In this document: positions 1 to 9,404 of the stretch, piece after piece
Layout of the letters: every line of letters begins with the position of its first letter
Position numbering within the stretch: position 1 is the stretch's first letter
Assembly (NCBI GenBank): GCA_902800925.1
Contig: CADCGD010000002.1
Location: 1 to 64,000, forward strand
Length of the DNA: 64,000 nt
Direction of reading: 5' to 3'
From: an uncultured Bacteroidales bacterium
GTDB lineage: Bacteria > Bacteroidota > Bacteroidia > Bacteroidales > Bacteroidaceae
Notes under the pieces: generated by a model
Database searches by the model: none
Seen by the model: only the letters and a program-made list of their open reading frames with translations
What the model was told of the DNA's origin: nothing
Position numbers and translations under genes: made by a program

Positions 1-516
1 AAGGGCGGTTTCCTTTCTGTTGATAGCACAGATCAGGAAGTGAAGCATCTTTATGACGATATAGAAGAGAATTATGCAGATTATGAGGCATATTTCTCTG
101 AGTTAGGCTTGCGATTGGAGTCTGGTGACGGTTACTACTATTTTGCCCGTACCCAAGAGGCCAAGCAGACCATAGAGCAAAAGTTGCAGAGTTTTGCCCA
201 GTGGGTGGATATATTGGACTTCTTGAAGACTTACGACATTACGTTCTCTACTGGATTCCAGTTCCGAAGCACTCATATTCTGGAGCGTATTAACCTTGAC
301 GTAGAATTGCGTGACAAGGCTCGTAAGTTATTCCGTAAGCAGAACACCAATCAGGATATTGTGGAAAAGCTCATCAGTGAACTTACAACTATGGGATTTG
401 CAGAGTTGATTAACGAAGAGGATGGTACCTACAAGGTTACTGCCGCTTTCCGTTATGCAGAGGATATGGCGAACCTGATAACTATTTATAACGAAGAGGA
501 GATACCAGAGCTATGA
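1..516 (+). CDS. jetB: Wadjet subunit JetB (MukE/DUF4194-like), 5' end missing
   Basis: The frame is open from base 1, reading KGGFLSVDSTDQE before the first possible start (GTG at 40), so the true start lies upstream of the window. The visible 171 residues are a compact alpha/beta winged-helix type chain without membrane segments. It has a helical FRKQNTNQDIVEKLISEL stretch and a C-terminal DGTYKVTAAFRYAED strand-helix, as in the kleisin-associated MukE/JetB subunits. It overlaps the SMC-like jetC by four bases (ATGA), and a TOPRIM protein follows, which gives the B-C-D order of Wadjet; jetA would be just outside. In known Wadjet systems JetB joins the JetA kleisin and JetC motor in a loop-extruding complex that detects small circular DNA. 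Identification rests mainly on context. The Wadjet subtype cannot be decided here. Confidence 0.75.
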   Translation, partial: KGGFLSVDSTDQEVKHLYDDIEENYADYEAYFSELGLRLESGDGYYYFARTQEAKQTIEQKLQSFAQWVDILDFLKTYDITFSTGFQFRSTHILERINLDVELRDKARKLFRKQNTNQDIVEKLISELTTMGFAELINEEDGTYKVTAAFRYAEDMANLITIYNEEEIPEL

Positions 517-3500
517 GACATCTGAATAAAATCATATTCCTAAATTCGGCAAATATTCCATACGCAGAGGTGATGCTGGATGGTAACGTTCATTTTGCAG
601 GCACTCAGGGTGTAGGCAAAAGTACGGTATTGAGAGCATTGCTATTCTTCTACAATGCAGATAAGATGCGTCTGGGCATCCAGCAGGGTCAGAAGTCGTT
701 CGAGGAGTTCTATTTCCGTTACAGCAACTCCTATATAGTTTATGAGGTCAAGACGGAACAAAGTGCCTATTCCATCCTTACCTATCGCAGTCAAGGAAAA
801 GCTGTGTTCCGTTTCATTGATGCGCCTTATCAGAAATCATGGTTTGTTGATGATAGCGGACGAGTGGAAAGTGACTGGATACGTATTCGTGAACGAATAG
901 GAAGTAATGATATTAGTGCCAAGATAGAGACATACGAACAGTATCGCAACATCATTTTCGGCAATACGCACGACCGCAGCCATCGCTATGACAAGTACGC
1001 TATTGTGGAGAGCTCGAAATACCAGAATATACCGCGAAGTATCCAAAATGTATTCCTGAACAGTAAGTTGGATGCCGACTTTGTTAAGAACACTATCATA
1101 CAATCGATGACAGAGGTGGAGGACAGTATCCGCTTGTCAGACTATCGTCATTTGGTAGTAGACTTTGAACAGGAGTTCGACGAGATAGACTGTTGGTATA
1201 GGAAAGACAGTAGTGGTGAGATACCTGTACGCAACAAAGCAGCAAAGGTCGTTGACAACTATCGTTTGCTGATAGCCCTCGACTTTGAGATGAAGCAGAC
1301 CTGGCATCAGTTGAACCATGTGGTTACCCATACTCGTGAGCAATTGCCTTTGACAGAAGAAGAGATTCTGGAAATACAAGGGAAACTGAGAAAACTCAAA
1401 GAGAAGATTGATGCCATACAGCAGGAGTATGAGAAGGAGCATGACCGCTTGACTAAAGAAATCAGCAAGCGTGAGCAGCGATTAGACGATATTCGTAAAA
1501 AACGCAAGCACTACGAGGAAATAGGTATCAAGGACATTATCGAACTGAATGCGCAAGAACAGAAATACGTTAGCGAGAAGACACAAAAAGAAAAATTGCT
1601 TCGCGCATTGGAAGAGCAATACAAAGATGTGACAGATAAATACCGTGCATTATTTTCTGCACTTGATGACGAGTGGAGTAAGTTCGGACTGACCCAAAAG
1701 GAAGAACTTCAACGCTATCGCGACGGCATACAGACAGAACGTGACAAGAGCGTGAAGGTGCGTGACCTACGTAAAAAGTCTGTGGAGGATGCATACGGAG
1801 AATGGCTAGCAGCATCGGATGAACGTCTTAATGTTTTGCAGGGGAATCACAACTTGGCAGATAAACGGCTGACGGAGTTACAATACTGGCATCCGATGGC
1901 AAAGGAGACAGGCGACTACGAGACGGATATCCAGAACTTGAAAACTCAGGAACATCAACTGAACAGCCAATTGACTATCACATCAAATAACTTAAAATCC
2001 CTTCGGCAAGAATGGGAGATGAAGAGCAATGAGATAAAGCGCGACTATGACCACAAACAGGAAGAGGCTAAAAGTCAGCTCGAAAAGCTGCAAACAGAAC
2101 TCTCCGAAACGGAAGGGATACTTGCTCGTTGGAAAGGTTCTTTCTATGAGTGGCTTAGCCAGAACAAACCAGGATGGGAAGACAATATTGGCAAGGTTGT
2201 AGACGAACAGCAAGTGCTCTATGCACAAGGTCTATCTCCCCAACTGACTGATAACAGCCAACTCTTTGGAGTAAGCATCAATTTGGAGGCAATACCTCTG
2301 CACCATCGCACTCCAGACGAATACCGCAGCCTGCAAAATCAGCAGCAAGAAGCGGTTGCTGTCAAAAAGAAAGAAATGTCAGACCTTCAAATCCAATTAG
2401 AAAATGAACAGGAAGTACTGCGCAAGAGTTATAAAAGCAAAATTGCAGAATTTGGACAACAAGAAACTATTCTGAAAGTTCAGTTGGAGCAGATACCAAC
2501 AAAGATCAAGGATGCAGAAACACGTTTACGCCAGGCAGAACAGAAAGAAAAGGAAATGGTTGCAGCAGAACGTGAAAAACGGACAAAGGTGTATAATGAA
2601 ACTTTGCTGGCATTGGATGGAGAGAAAAACAACCGTACGCAACAACGCAGCAAGCGAGAGAAGGACATAAAGGCTGCTGATAGTGACTATAACGCAGCAA
2701 TACGTGAACTTCAGAAGCAATTCGACACTTTCCGACAGAAGCAAGCAGATGAAAGAGAAGCTAAGAAAAATGACATTGATGAACGCATGCAGATGTTGAA
2801 ACGACAGGAACGTGATGAGCTGAAAGGCAAGGGTGCTGATACAAATGCACTTGACCTCTGCCGGAAAGATTGCGAATGGGTACAGGCTGTGCTCGACAAG
2901 ATTGACCAGCAACGACACTTTGTCATCGAATACCGAAAGGACGAAGAAGAACTCTTCTCGCATGAGTCTGAATTCCGCGAAGAGAAGCGACAATTGGAAA
3001 CGAAGGACAAGACAGCCCGTCAGCAGTATGAAGATAAGCGCAAACGATATGAAGCAGATCGAACAGAACAATCTGAACTTCTCACTTCCAAGCAGGCTAC
3101 GGTTAAGGCCATGAAGGATGGCTTGACCCAATATGAGCAACTATGCCAAGTGGAGAACATTCTGCCAGAGGCTTTCCTGCACGATGATGTGACTTTGCCC
3201 TCAACATCAGCATTGTCAGAATTGGTTGTGCAGATGCGAGGTACTGTTAACAAGAAGCGCCAAAAGATGGAGGAACTGAAACGTGCCACCAATTCATTCA
3301 ATTCTCACTTTGGTACTAACAACACTTTCCATTTTATCACTCCGCAATATGATGAGGAGTATCTGGTCTTTGCCCTCAACCTACAGGATTTTGTTGAGAA
3401 CGATAAAATTGAGATGTATCGTGCCCGGGTTAGTGACCACTATAACACCATTCTGCGTAGTGTGTCTCGCGAAGTTGGTTTGCTGATGAATCATTCTGCA

Positions 3501-4163
3501 GAGATTCGCAGCATTATCAGCGAGGTGAATCGTGACTTCCAAGAGCGTAACTTTGCTGGTGTTATTCGTAGTATTGAACTCCGGGCTGAAGAATCGTCAG
3601 ACCGGATGATGCTTCTACTGCGTCAAATCCGAGACTTTACGGAGGAAAATGCTCTGACCATTGGTGAGTTGAACCTCTTCTCTGGCGGAGACCGTGACAA
3701 GGTGAATGAGAAGGTAGTAGAGTATCTGAAGAGGTTTATGAAACAGTTGCAGAAAGAACCAGCCCGTACAGAACTTACGCTTAGCGACACTTTCCGACTA
3801 CAGTTCCGCATTCAGGAAAACGACAATAATACGGGGTGGGTAGAACGTATTAACAATGTTGGATCTGATGGTACAGACATCCTTGTGAAGGCTATGGTGA
3901 ATATCATGCTCATCAATGTGTTCAAAACAAGAGCTTCCAGAAAGAATGGTGAATTCATCATCCACTGTATGATGGACGAGATTGGTAAACTGCACCCAAG
4001 TAATGTGAGCGGCATTCTGCAATTTGCCAATGTACGTAACATCTATCTGATTAATAGTTCCCCAATGGGTTATAATGCTGACCTATACAAATACAACTAT
4101 CTGCTGACAAAGGACGGCAAGTCACAGACGCATATCAAGCGACTGATGACAATCAATGCATGA
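513..4163 (+). CDS. jetC: Wadjet SMC-like ATPase JetC
   Basis: 1216 residues with the layout of an SMC/MukB-type motor. A P-loop (GTQGVGKST, residues 30-38) lies at the N-terminus. Long charged coiled-coil arms rich in K, E, Q and R run from about 280 to 930, with a hinge-like break near 560-620 (globular, proline-containing). The ABC signature LFSGGDRDKV and a Walker B (IHCMMDEIGKLH) lie near the C-terminus, followed by an H/D-loop-like strand (NIYLINSSPMG). In Wadjet, two JetC heads hydrolyse ATP to extrude DNA loops, and plasmids are then cut by JetD. It is preceded by jetB (4-base overlap) and followed by jetD (ATGA overlap), so translation is probably coupled. The long coiled coil and the position between jetB and a TOPRIM protein argue against SbcC or RecN. 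No frameshift is visible. Confidence 0.9.
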   Translation: MRHLNKIIFLNSANIPYAEVMLDGNVHFAGTQGVGKSTVLRALLFFYNADKMRLGIQQGQKSFEEFYFRYSNSYIVYEVKTEQSAYSILTYRSQGKAVFRFIDAPYQKSWFVDDSGRVESDWIRIRERIGSNDISAKIETYEQYRNIIFGNTHDRSHRYDKYAIVESSKYQNIPRSIQNVFLNSKLDADFVKNTIIQSMTEVEDSIRLSDYRHLVVDFEQEFDEIDCWYRKDSSGEIPVRNKAAKVVDNYRLLIALDFEMKQTWHQLNHVVTHTREQLPLTEEEILEIQGKLRKLKEKIDAIQQEYEKEHDRLTKEISKREQRLDDIRKKRKHYEEIGIKDIIELNAQEQKYVSEKTQKEKLLRALEEQYKDVTDKYRALFSALDDEWSKFGLTQKEELQRYRDGIQTERDKSVKVRDLRKKSVEDAYGEWLAASDERLNVLQGNHNLADKRLTELQYWHPMAKETGDYETDIQNLKTQEHQLNSQLTITSNNLKSLRQEWEMKSNEIKRDYDHKQEEAKSQLEKLQTELSETEGILARWKGSFYEWLSQNKPGWEDNIGKVVDEQQVLYAQGLSPQLTDNSQLFGVSINLEAIPLHHRTPDEYRSLQNQQQEAVAVKKKEMSDLQIQLENEQEVLRKSYKSKIAEFGQQETILKVQLEQIPTKIKDAETRLRQAEQKEKEMVAAEREKRTKVYNETLLALDGEKNNRTQQRSKREKDIKAADSDYNAAIRELQKQFDTFRQKQADEREAKKNDIDERMQMLKRQERDELKGKGADTNALDLCRKDCEWVQAVLDKIDQQRHFVIEYRKDEEELFSHESEFREEKRQLETKDKTARQQYEDKRKRYEADRTEQSELLTSKQATVKAMKDGLTQYEQLCQVENILPEAFLHDDVTLPSTSALSELVVQMRGTVNKKRQKMEELKRATNSFNSHFGTNNTFHFITPQYDEEYLVFALNLQDFVENDKIEMYRARVSDHYNTILRSVSREVGLLMNHSAEIRSIISEVNRDFQERNFAGVIRSIELRAEESSDRMMLLLRQIRDFTEENALTIGELNLFSGGDRDKVNEKVVEYLKRFMKQLQKEPARTELTLSDTFRLQFRIQENDNNTGWVERINNVGSDGTDILVKAMVNIMLINVFKTRASRKNGEFIIHCMMDEIGKLHPSNVSGILQFANVRNIYLINSSPMGYNADLYKYNYLLTKDGKSQTHIKRLMTINA

Positions 4164-5398
4164 TGAAGATCTCTAAAACACTGATAAGTACGTTACAGCA
4201 GCTCATGGATGGCGGACTGGTAGCAGCCAGCACTCTGCGAAAGGATATTGCAGAAACACTATTGGCTGAAGGATTGCTGACGGTGCAGACACATGGCAGT
4301 CGAAGAGCATTCAGGGCAATCGATGCCATCGCATTGAAGAATTTCCTGCAAACACACTATGAAGAGCTTCGAACCCTTGGTGATAATTATTTGGATTCAT
4401 ACACGACACGTTTTGAACAGGCCGCCGAAACAGGTAATTCCAAACTTGTGATGGTTCGTTCATGTCCAGGATTCCCTGTTAATAGTTATGAGCCTATCAC
4501 GTGTTCACTTTCTGGCAATGAAATAGTAGTCAATCCGCCAGAAGGTGGTTTTGTATTCATTGATAATTGGCAGCAATTTACGATTCCAAATGATGTCGTT
4601 GTGGTGGGTATCGAGAATATGGAGAACTTCCGTATGATTCGTCATCAAAGAAAATTGTTTGAATCTGTGCTGGGCGACACACCGCTGTTGTTTGTCTCCC
4701 GCTATCCGCAGTCGAAAGATCTTCGCAAATGGTTGCAAGGAATAACCAATCGCTATGTACATTTCGGAGATTTCGATTTGGCTGGCATCAATATATTCTT
4801 GACCGAATTCCAGCAGTTTCTTGGTGCTCGCTCGTCCTTCTTTATTCCATCTGATATTGAAAAACGTCTGCAAATTGGTTCGCAAGATCGGTATAATAAC
4901 CAGTTATCACGATTTAGGGATTTGAAATGTGACGAAAATAGGATTCAGGCTATTATCGACTTAATCAACAAGTATCACAAGTGTTATGACCAGGAAGGGT
5001 ATATAATGAAACAGATAGAAGTTGTGGCAGCCGTGATTCTGCATGAGGGGCGCATCTTTGCTACTCAGCGGGGATATGGCGAGTGGAAGGACTGGTGGGA
5101 GTTTCCGGGCGGGAAGATGGAGAGTGGGGAGACTCCAGAAGAAGCCTTGAAGCGGGAGATACGAGAAGAGTTGGCGACTGATATTGGGGTGGATGACCTA
5201 ATAGAAACGATAGAATGGGATTACCCAAAGTTTCACTTGACCATGCATTGCTATTGGTGTCATGTTGAGAAGGGCAGCTTGTCGTTACAGGAGCACGAGG
5301 CTGCGAAGTGGTTGGGAAAAGATGAACTACTGAGTGTGAAGTGGTTGCCTGCAGACATTCAATTGATAGACAAGATACGGGATAGACTGAGTGAATAA
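4160..5398 (+). CDS. jetD: Wadjet nuclease JetD fused to a NUDIX hydrolase
   Basis: 412 residues in two parts. Residues 1-282 are JetD-like: an N-terminal winged helix (about 1-70), then a TOPRIM fold with the acidic residue E152 in VVVVGIENMENF and the DxD pair D204/D206 in HFGDFDLAG, ending in the YDQEGYI segment typical of the end of this family. In Wadjet this subunit cuts the DNA held by the SMC complex. Residues 283-412 form a complete NUDIX domain with the box G-x5-E-x7-REIREEL (GGKMESGE...REIREEL), as in MutT-like (d)NTP pyrophosphohydrolases. The NUDIX part begins MKQIEVVAA, exactly like the separate NUDIX gene at 10814, and its ATG at 5006 is preceded by AGGAAGGG. A separate internal product is therefore possible. 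I know of no standard Wadjet with this fusion, so a lost stop codon between two once-separate genes is the simplest origin. Confidence 0.82.
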   Translation: MMKISKTLISTLQQLMDGGLVAASTLRKDIAETLLAEGLLTVQTHGSRRAFRAIDAIALKNFLQTHYEELRTLGDNYLDSYTTRFEQAAETGNSKLVMVRSCPGFPVNSYEPITCSLSGNEIVVNPPEGGFVFIDNWQQFTIPNDVVVVGIENMENFRMIRHQRKLFESVLGDTPLLFVSRYPQSKDLRKWLQGITNRYVHFGDFDLAGINIFLTEFQQFLGARSSFFIPSDIEKRLQIGSQDRYNNQLSRFRDLKCDENRIQAIIDLINKYHKCYDQEGYIMKQIEVVAAVILHEGRIFATQRGYGEWKDWWEFPGGKMESGETPEEALKREIREELATDIGVDDLIETIEWDYPKFHLTMHCYWCHVEKGSLSLQEHEAAKWLGKDELLSVKWLPADIQLIDKIRDRLSE

Positions 5399-5427
5399 TT
5401 ATTGACCTCCTAAAAACTGTAAATAAG

Positions 5428-8400
5428 ATGGAAATAGTTCCTGGTGTATATGAGACACTGATTAGTCAGGCCATAGAGGAGAAGTTGAATGCTTTTCCTG
5501 AGAATCTGTATCTAGTGAAGAAGGAAGATATAGATAGTGCAGACTCGTATAAGATGTTGGCCGCTTATTTGGCTGAGGTCGTGGCGGGCATCCTCAAGTC
5601 GCACTTCTGCACAAAAGACAAGAAGGTGACCATTAGTAATCAGGTGGAGGTGATTAACAGAATACTGAAATTCATAGAGAACGAATGGGATGCGCAGAAC
5701 GTGAAAACAACTCCAGACCAGCTGAGCGAAGAGTCGAAGATGCAGTTCTTGCGAGGCATATATAGCAAGGTGGGCTATACTCCAGAACAGGTTGAAGAGA
5801 AAGCGAAGAACCATCCTATTTCGGGCTATCGAGTGAGTAATCTCTTTACTGGCGGTAACGACATCTCAATGGATGCTGAGATACGTAGGGACATTCAAAC
5901 AGCAGACAGCATTGACTTGATAGTTTCGTTTATCAAATTCGAGGGCGTTCGGCTATTGATGGATGACTTAAGGAAGTTTGTCAGTAGGCCAGGTGCCAAA
6001 CTTCGTGTGATGACGACAACCTATGTGGGAGCCACAGACCCTAAAGCGATTGAGATTCTTTATGGATTGAAACAATTTGGCAACGTGGAAATACGTGCAT
6101 CGTATAACACCAAACAGGAGCGACTACATGCTAAAGCATATATTTTCCATCGTAACAATGGTTTTGATACGGCCTATATTGGCTCCAGCAATATTTCGCG
6201 TTCTGCGCTAACGAAAGGATTGGAATGGAACATGCGCGTTACTTCTATGGAGAATCCGCATATTATCAATAAGACGCAAGCTGCTTTTGAGAACTATTGG
6301 AGCTGTGATGACTTCGAGCCTATTGACGACGAGGATGCATTGAAGCGGTTCGAGGATGCCATTTGGAAAGAACGACATAAAAAATCGCCAGATTTTTCTG
6401 AAACGGAGTTCATTGTGCGTTTTGAGAGAAAGACTCATCAGATTAAGGTGCTGGAGAAATTGCAATATGAGCGTGAGATTATCCACAGCTACAAAAACTT
6501 GATCATTGCAGCAACAGGTACGGGTAAAACTGCTATCTCGGCTTTTGATTTCAAAGACTTTAATAGGAGGTTTGTTCAGGAAAAAGGCAGGAATGCACGT
6601 CTGCTGTTCGTCGTACATCGTGAAAAGATATTGAAACAGGCGCGATTTACGTTCCGCTCTGTCATGTTGGACAGTAACTTTGGTGAGATTTGGACGGGAC
6701 GCATTCAGCCAAATACCAGTTCGAATCTTGACCATTTATTCATCACCATACAAACGCTCAACAACAATTGGGACATCATAGAGCGAATGGGACGTGAATA
6801 CTACGATTATGTAGTGATAGACGAGGTTCACCATAGTCAGGCAGGAAGCTATCGAAGTGTGTTTGAGCGCTTGTCACCGAGAATCTTCATTGGATTGACG
6901 GCTACTCCTGAGCGTATGGACGGCAAGGAGATTAAGCCAGATTTTAATGACCGATTTGCTGCAGAGATAAGACTGCAAGAGGCATTGGACCAGCAACTGC
7001 TATGTCCGTTTGATTATTTCTGCGTGACAGATGACAGTGTTAATTTGAGCAATGTCATATGTAGAGGCGATGTTTATGATCGTTCGAGGCTGAACGAGTT
7101 GTATAGCAACAACCGCGACCGTTATGGAATCATTCAAAGGGCTTTGGAACGTTATGTCAACGAGCCCCATCAATGTAAGGCTGTATGTTTCTGCTGTAGC
7201 ATAGATCATGCAGAGTTTATGGCTAGAATGTTTAATGAGACGGGGTATAAAGCGCTGTCGGTTACCTCAAGAAATAGCGCTGACATCGATAATGTTTCGA
7301 TGATGCTGGCTCGTGGAGAGATTAACTATCTCTGTGTGGCCGACATTCTGAACGAGGGTATCGATATTCCGGAGATTGACACCGTACTATTCCTGCGTCC
7401 TACCGAGTCGTTGACAGTCTTTTTGCAGCAGTTAGGACGTGGATTGCGCTTGGCAGAGGGCAAGACCAGTTTGACGGTGCTTGACTTTGTGGCGCAGGCC
7501 AACCAAAGCTATAATTACGAGAGTCGCTTCCGTGCGCTGGTAGGTCGAGGCAATCACAGTATAGAAAAGGAAATCAAAAATGGATTCGTATTCCTGCCGC
7601 GAGGCTGTTCCATCACAATGGAGAAACAGGCACAGGAGTATATCTTAAAGAACATCAAAGAAGCAATTTTTAATTTGCAGCGACTCCGTAGGGAAACTAA
7701 ATTCTTTAAGCAGAATACGGGTAGAGAGCTGACCATTGAAAACTTTATTGATAATTTTGGACTCGACTGGCGCATCATTCACAAGAAGCATAGCTGGGAA
7801 AAGAAGGGTGTTCCTGGCTCATGGGCACGACTTAAGTTCGAGTCTGGGATAAGTGTTGAAGGCTTTGATGGAAACTCGAAATACACTCAGCTATTAGAGG
7901 GAGGTATTTCGAGACTTTACCACACCAATAGTTATGACTATCTCACTTATTTGGAGAAACTGATTTCCGGAAGGATGCATCAAGTTGAGAATCCGACAAA
8001 TCGTGAGAAGAAGTTCTTGGAACTGTTCTATTACACTATTTGGATGGATGATATTGAGAAGGTCGGAAAAACATACGGCATGAGATTTGGCTCTATCGAT
8101 GAGGCTGTTTTGTCTTTGGCGGGAATGTCATGGATGATGGAAGAATTGACATGCCTTGTTAGGATACGTCTTGCGGGCCTCAGTAAAACGACGAAATGGT
8201 TTAGTGTGGACGATACGGCTGAGATTGAACTATATGGCTGTTATTCAGCAGATGAAGTTCACCTGCTACTGGAAAGTAAACTGGGTCGTTGGCAGGTGTT
8301 CGGAACGCAGTATAATATGGAACGAAAGTTTGCGATGGTATTTGTCACACTGAATAAGTCGGACAAAGAATACTCGCCATCAACGTTGTACGAAGATTAT

Positions 8401-8676
8401 GCTATCTCGGCAGACCAGTTCCATTGGCAATCAAAGAACGATGTTACCATCGATAGCGATGATGGACAGCGTATCATTCAGCAGCGCCAGAATGACTGGA
8501 AGTACATCCTGTTTGTCCGTGATTCGAAAAAGGATGAATACGGCAATACCAATGGTTATTACTGTCTGGGATTTATGGATTATCACGAGAGTCATGGAGA
8601 GCGTCCAATGAATGTGATTTGGGATATGCGAAAGCCTATTCCCGGATTTTTGTTGGAGTCAGCGAAAGCGGTGTAG
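5428..8676 (+). CDS. PLD-nuclease / DEAD-box helicase, DUF3427 type
   Basis: 1082 residues. After an N-terminal helical part comes a phospholipase-D-like nuclease domain (about 130-300) with the HxK motif H234/K236 in RLHAKAYIF and GSSNISRSAL downstream. A superfamily 2 helicase core follows: Walker A AATGTGKT near 361-368, DEVH at 465-468, motif III GLTATPER, and motif VI QLGRGLR near 668. The last 350 residues match the general look of the DUF3427 C-terminal region. Such proteins are ATP-dependent DNA translocases with a built-in nuclease and are common in defence islands. It starts 29 bases after the jetD-NUDIX gene in the same direction. From memory, NUDIX genes often accompany this helicase family, which would make the NUDIX part a partner of the helicase rather than of Wadjet. 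A type I or III restriction subunit is unlikely because no methylase or specificity gene is present. Confidence 0.85.
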   Translation: MEIVPGVYETLISQAIEEKLNAFPENLYLVKKEDIDSADSYKMLAAYLAEVVAGILKSHFCTKDKKVTISNQVEVINRILKFIENEWDAQNVKTTPDQLSEESKMQFLRGIYSKVGYTPEQVEEKAKNHPISGYRVSNLFTGGNDISMDAEIRRDIQTADSIDLIVSFIKFEGVRLLMDDLRKFVSRPGAKLRVMTTTYVGATDPKAIEILYGLKQFGNVEIRASYNTKQERLHAKAYIFHRNNGFDTAYIGSSNISRSALTKGLEWNMRVTSMENPHIINKTQAAFENYWSCDDFEPIDDEDALKRFEDAIWKERHKKSPDFSETEFIVRFERKTHQIKVLEKLQYEREIIHSYKNLIIAATGTGKTAISAFDFKDFNRRFVQEKGRNARLLFVVHREKILKQARFTFRSVMLDSNFGEIWTGRIQPNTSSNLDHLFITIQTLNNNWDIIERMGREYYDYVVIDEVHHSQAGSYRSVFERLSPRIFIGLTATPERMDGKEIKPDFNDRFAAEIRLQEALDQQLLCPFDYFCVTDDSVNLSNVICRGDVYDRSRLNELYSNNRDRYGIIQRALERYVNEPHQCKAVCFCCSIDHAEFMARMFNETGYKALSVTSRNSADIDNVSMMLARGEINYLCVADILNEGIDIPEIDTVLFLRPTESLTVFLQQLGRGLRLAEGKTSLTVLDFVAQANQSYNYESRFRALVGRGNHSIEKEIKNGFVFLPRGCSITMEKQAQEYILKNIKEAIFNLQRLRRETKFFKQNTGRELTIENFIDNFGLDWRIIHKKHSWEKKGVPGSWARLKFESGISVEGFDGNSKYTQLLEGGISRLYHTNSYDYLTYLEKLISGRMHQVENPTNREKKFLELFYYTIWMDDIEKVGKTYGMRFGSIDEAVLSLAGMSWMMEELTCLVRIRLAGLSKTTKWFSVDDTAEIELYGCYSADEVHLLLESKLGRWQVFGTQYNMERKFAMVFVTLNKSDKEYSPSTLYEDYAISADQFHWQSKNDVTIDSDDGQRIIQQRQNDWKYILFVRDSKKDEYGNTNGYYCLGFMDYHESHGERPMNVIWDMRKPIPGFLLESAKAV

Positions 8677-8700
8677 GATGTGATATAGGATAATAGAACA

Positions 8701-8724
8701 GAAATCGAAACGTTATAAGAATAT
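8701..8724 (+). repeat. Leader direct repeat, copy 1
   Basis: The 24 bases directly before the ATG at 8725 (GAAATCG, AAACGTTATAAGAATAT) recur with one inserted base at 9405-9429, again right up to the next gene's ATG. Either a duplicated leader (ribosome binding or regulatory) or the scar of a gene duplication or insertion. Confidence 0.75.
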
Positions 8725-9288
8725 ATGACTAAAGAAGATATACTGAAACTCAGAGATCATTGCGAGGTGACCAAGGTGCAGTTCAAGGAGCGCATCACAG
8801 ACAAGTACGATGTTGGCTGTGAAATGGTGGCGTTCTGCAATTCGCATGGCGGTCAATTGGTGATTGGAATAAACGACAAGACAGGCGTGATGAACTCTTT
8901 GTCGTATCAGGAGGTGCAGGAAACGACACATGAGTTTGTGATTGTTTTCCGTAGAAAAAGTGACCAAGTTAATAACCAAGTTAGTAACCAAGTAACTAAC
9001 GGAGTTGCTAACGAAGAAACGAACCAAGTCTCGAACCAAGTTACGAACCAAGTCTCGAACCAAGTCCATCCTTCAAAACCTTTATTAACAAAGGCTCAGA
9101 AGGATATTGTGAATTTCTGTTCTATACCAAGAAGTGCAAAGGAAATTTTGGACAGAATAGGCGTTTCAAATCAGAATAGAACACGCAAAAAGTATATCCA
9201 GCCATTGGTCGATATGGGTGTTCTTGAAATGACCAACCCTGAGAATCCAAACGCATCGAATCAGAAGTATCGCAAAGTGAGGAAATAA
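8725..9288 (+). CDS. Shortened AlbA_2 (Schlafen-type) DNA-binding protein with NQVx repeats
   Basis: 187 residues. Residues about 1-72 match the AlbA_2 domain of putative DNA-binding/ATPase proteins (VQFKERI, EMVAFCNSHGGQLVIGINDKTG). In the usual family a further AlbA_2 half and a GHKL-like ATPase domain follow. Here the chain jumps directly to what looks like the last strand of that ATPase region (EFVIVFRRK). Nine tetrapeptides of the NQVS/NQVT type (residues 80-115) come next, then a C-terminal winged helix (KAQKDIVNFC...SAKEILDRIGVSNQNRTRKKYI). This reads as an in-frame internal deletion of a family that is normally about 450-500 residues long, leaving a DNA-binding head and tail without an ATPase. 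The function is not known. It sits between the helicase and a RhuM-type gene and shares its leader with the latter. Confidence 0.7.
   Translation: MTKEDILKLRDHCEVTKVQFKERITDKYDVGCEMVAFCNSHGGQLVIGINDKTGVMNSLSYQEVQETTHEFVIVFRRKSDQVNNQVSNQVTNGVANEETNQVSNQVTNQVSNQVHPSKPLLTKAQKDIVNFCSIPRSAKEILDRIGVSNQNRTRKKYIQPLVDMGVLEMTNPENPNASNQKYRKVRK
8962..9069 (+). repeat. Nine 12-base coding repeats (tetrapeptide NQVx)
   Basis: 108 bases made of nine units close to AACCAAGTTAGT, each coding N-Q-V-S/T. Units 4 and 5 have drifted (NGVA, NEET). The period is a multiple of three, so copy-number changes keep the frame. Similar NQV repeats are known from Bacteroidetes AlbA_2 and Fic proteins. Confidence 0.9.
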
Positions 9289-9357
9289 ACTACGAACAGG
9301 ACCATCACCAGAAACGATATTAGGGTTATTGAAATGATGTTGAACCGGGTGAGGCAA

Positions 9358-9380
9358 TTGTGTCAATCGAAATGACACAA
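9358..9380. repeat. Perfect inverted repeat TTGTGTCA-N7-TGACACAA
   Basis: An 8-base perfect inverted repeat with a 7-base spacer lies in the 138-base gap before the DinD-RhuM gene, about 47 bases upstream of its ATG. The symmetry and spacing fit a dimeric regulator's operator. A small hairpin is the alternative; no T-run follows directly. The rest of this gap (9289-9427) shows no gene. Confidence 0.5.
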
Positions 9381-9404
9381 ATTCCCCCAAGGCCCAATAG
9401 TACG

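Noticed and set aside
2526..3140. Antisense open frame of 204 codons within jetC
   Set aside because: It is the hydrophobic antisense of a charged coiled coil, a common artefact. No start signals or homology were visible.
5428..8676. Helicase as part of a type I or type III restriction-modification system
   Set aside because: No methylase or specificity subunit is encoded nearby. The PLD-nuclease N-terminus and the DUF3427-like end point to a stand-alone nuclease-helicase.
8962..9069. Repeat array as a CRISPR-like element
   Set aside because: The 12-base units have no spacers and code tetrapeptides in frame.
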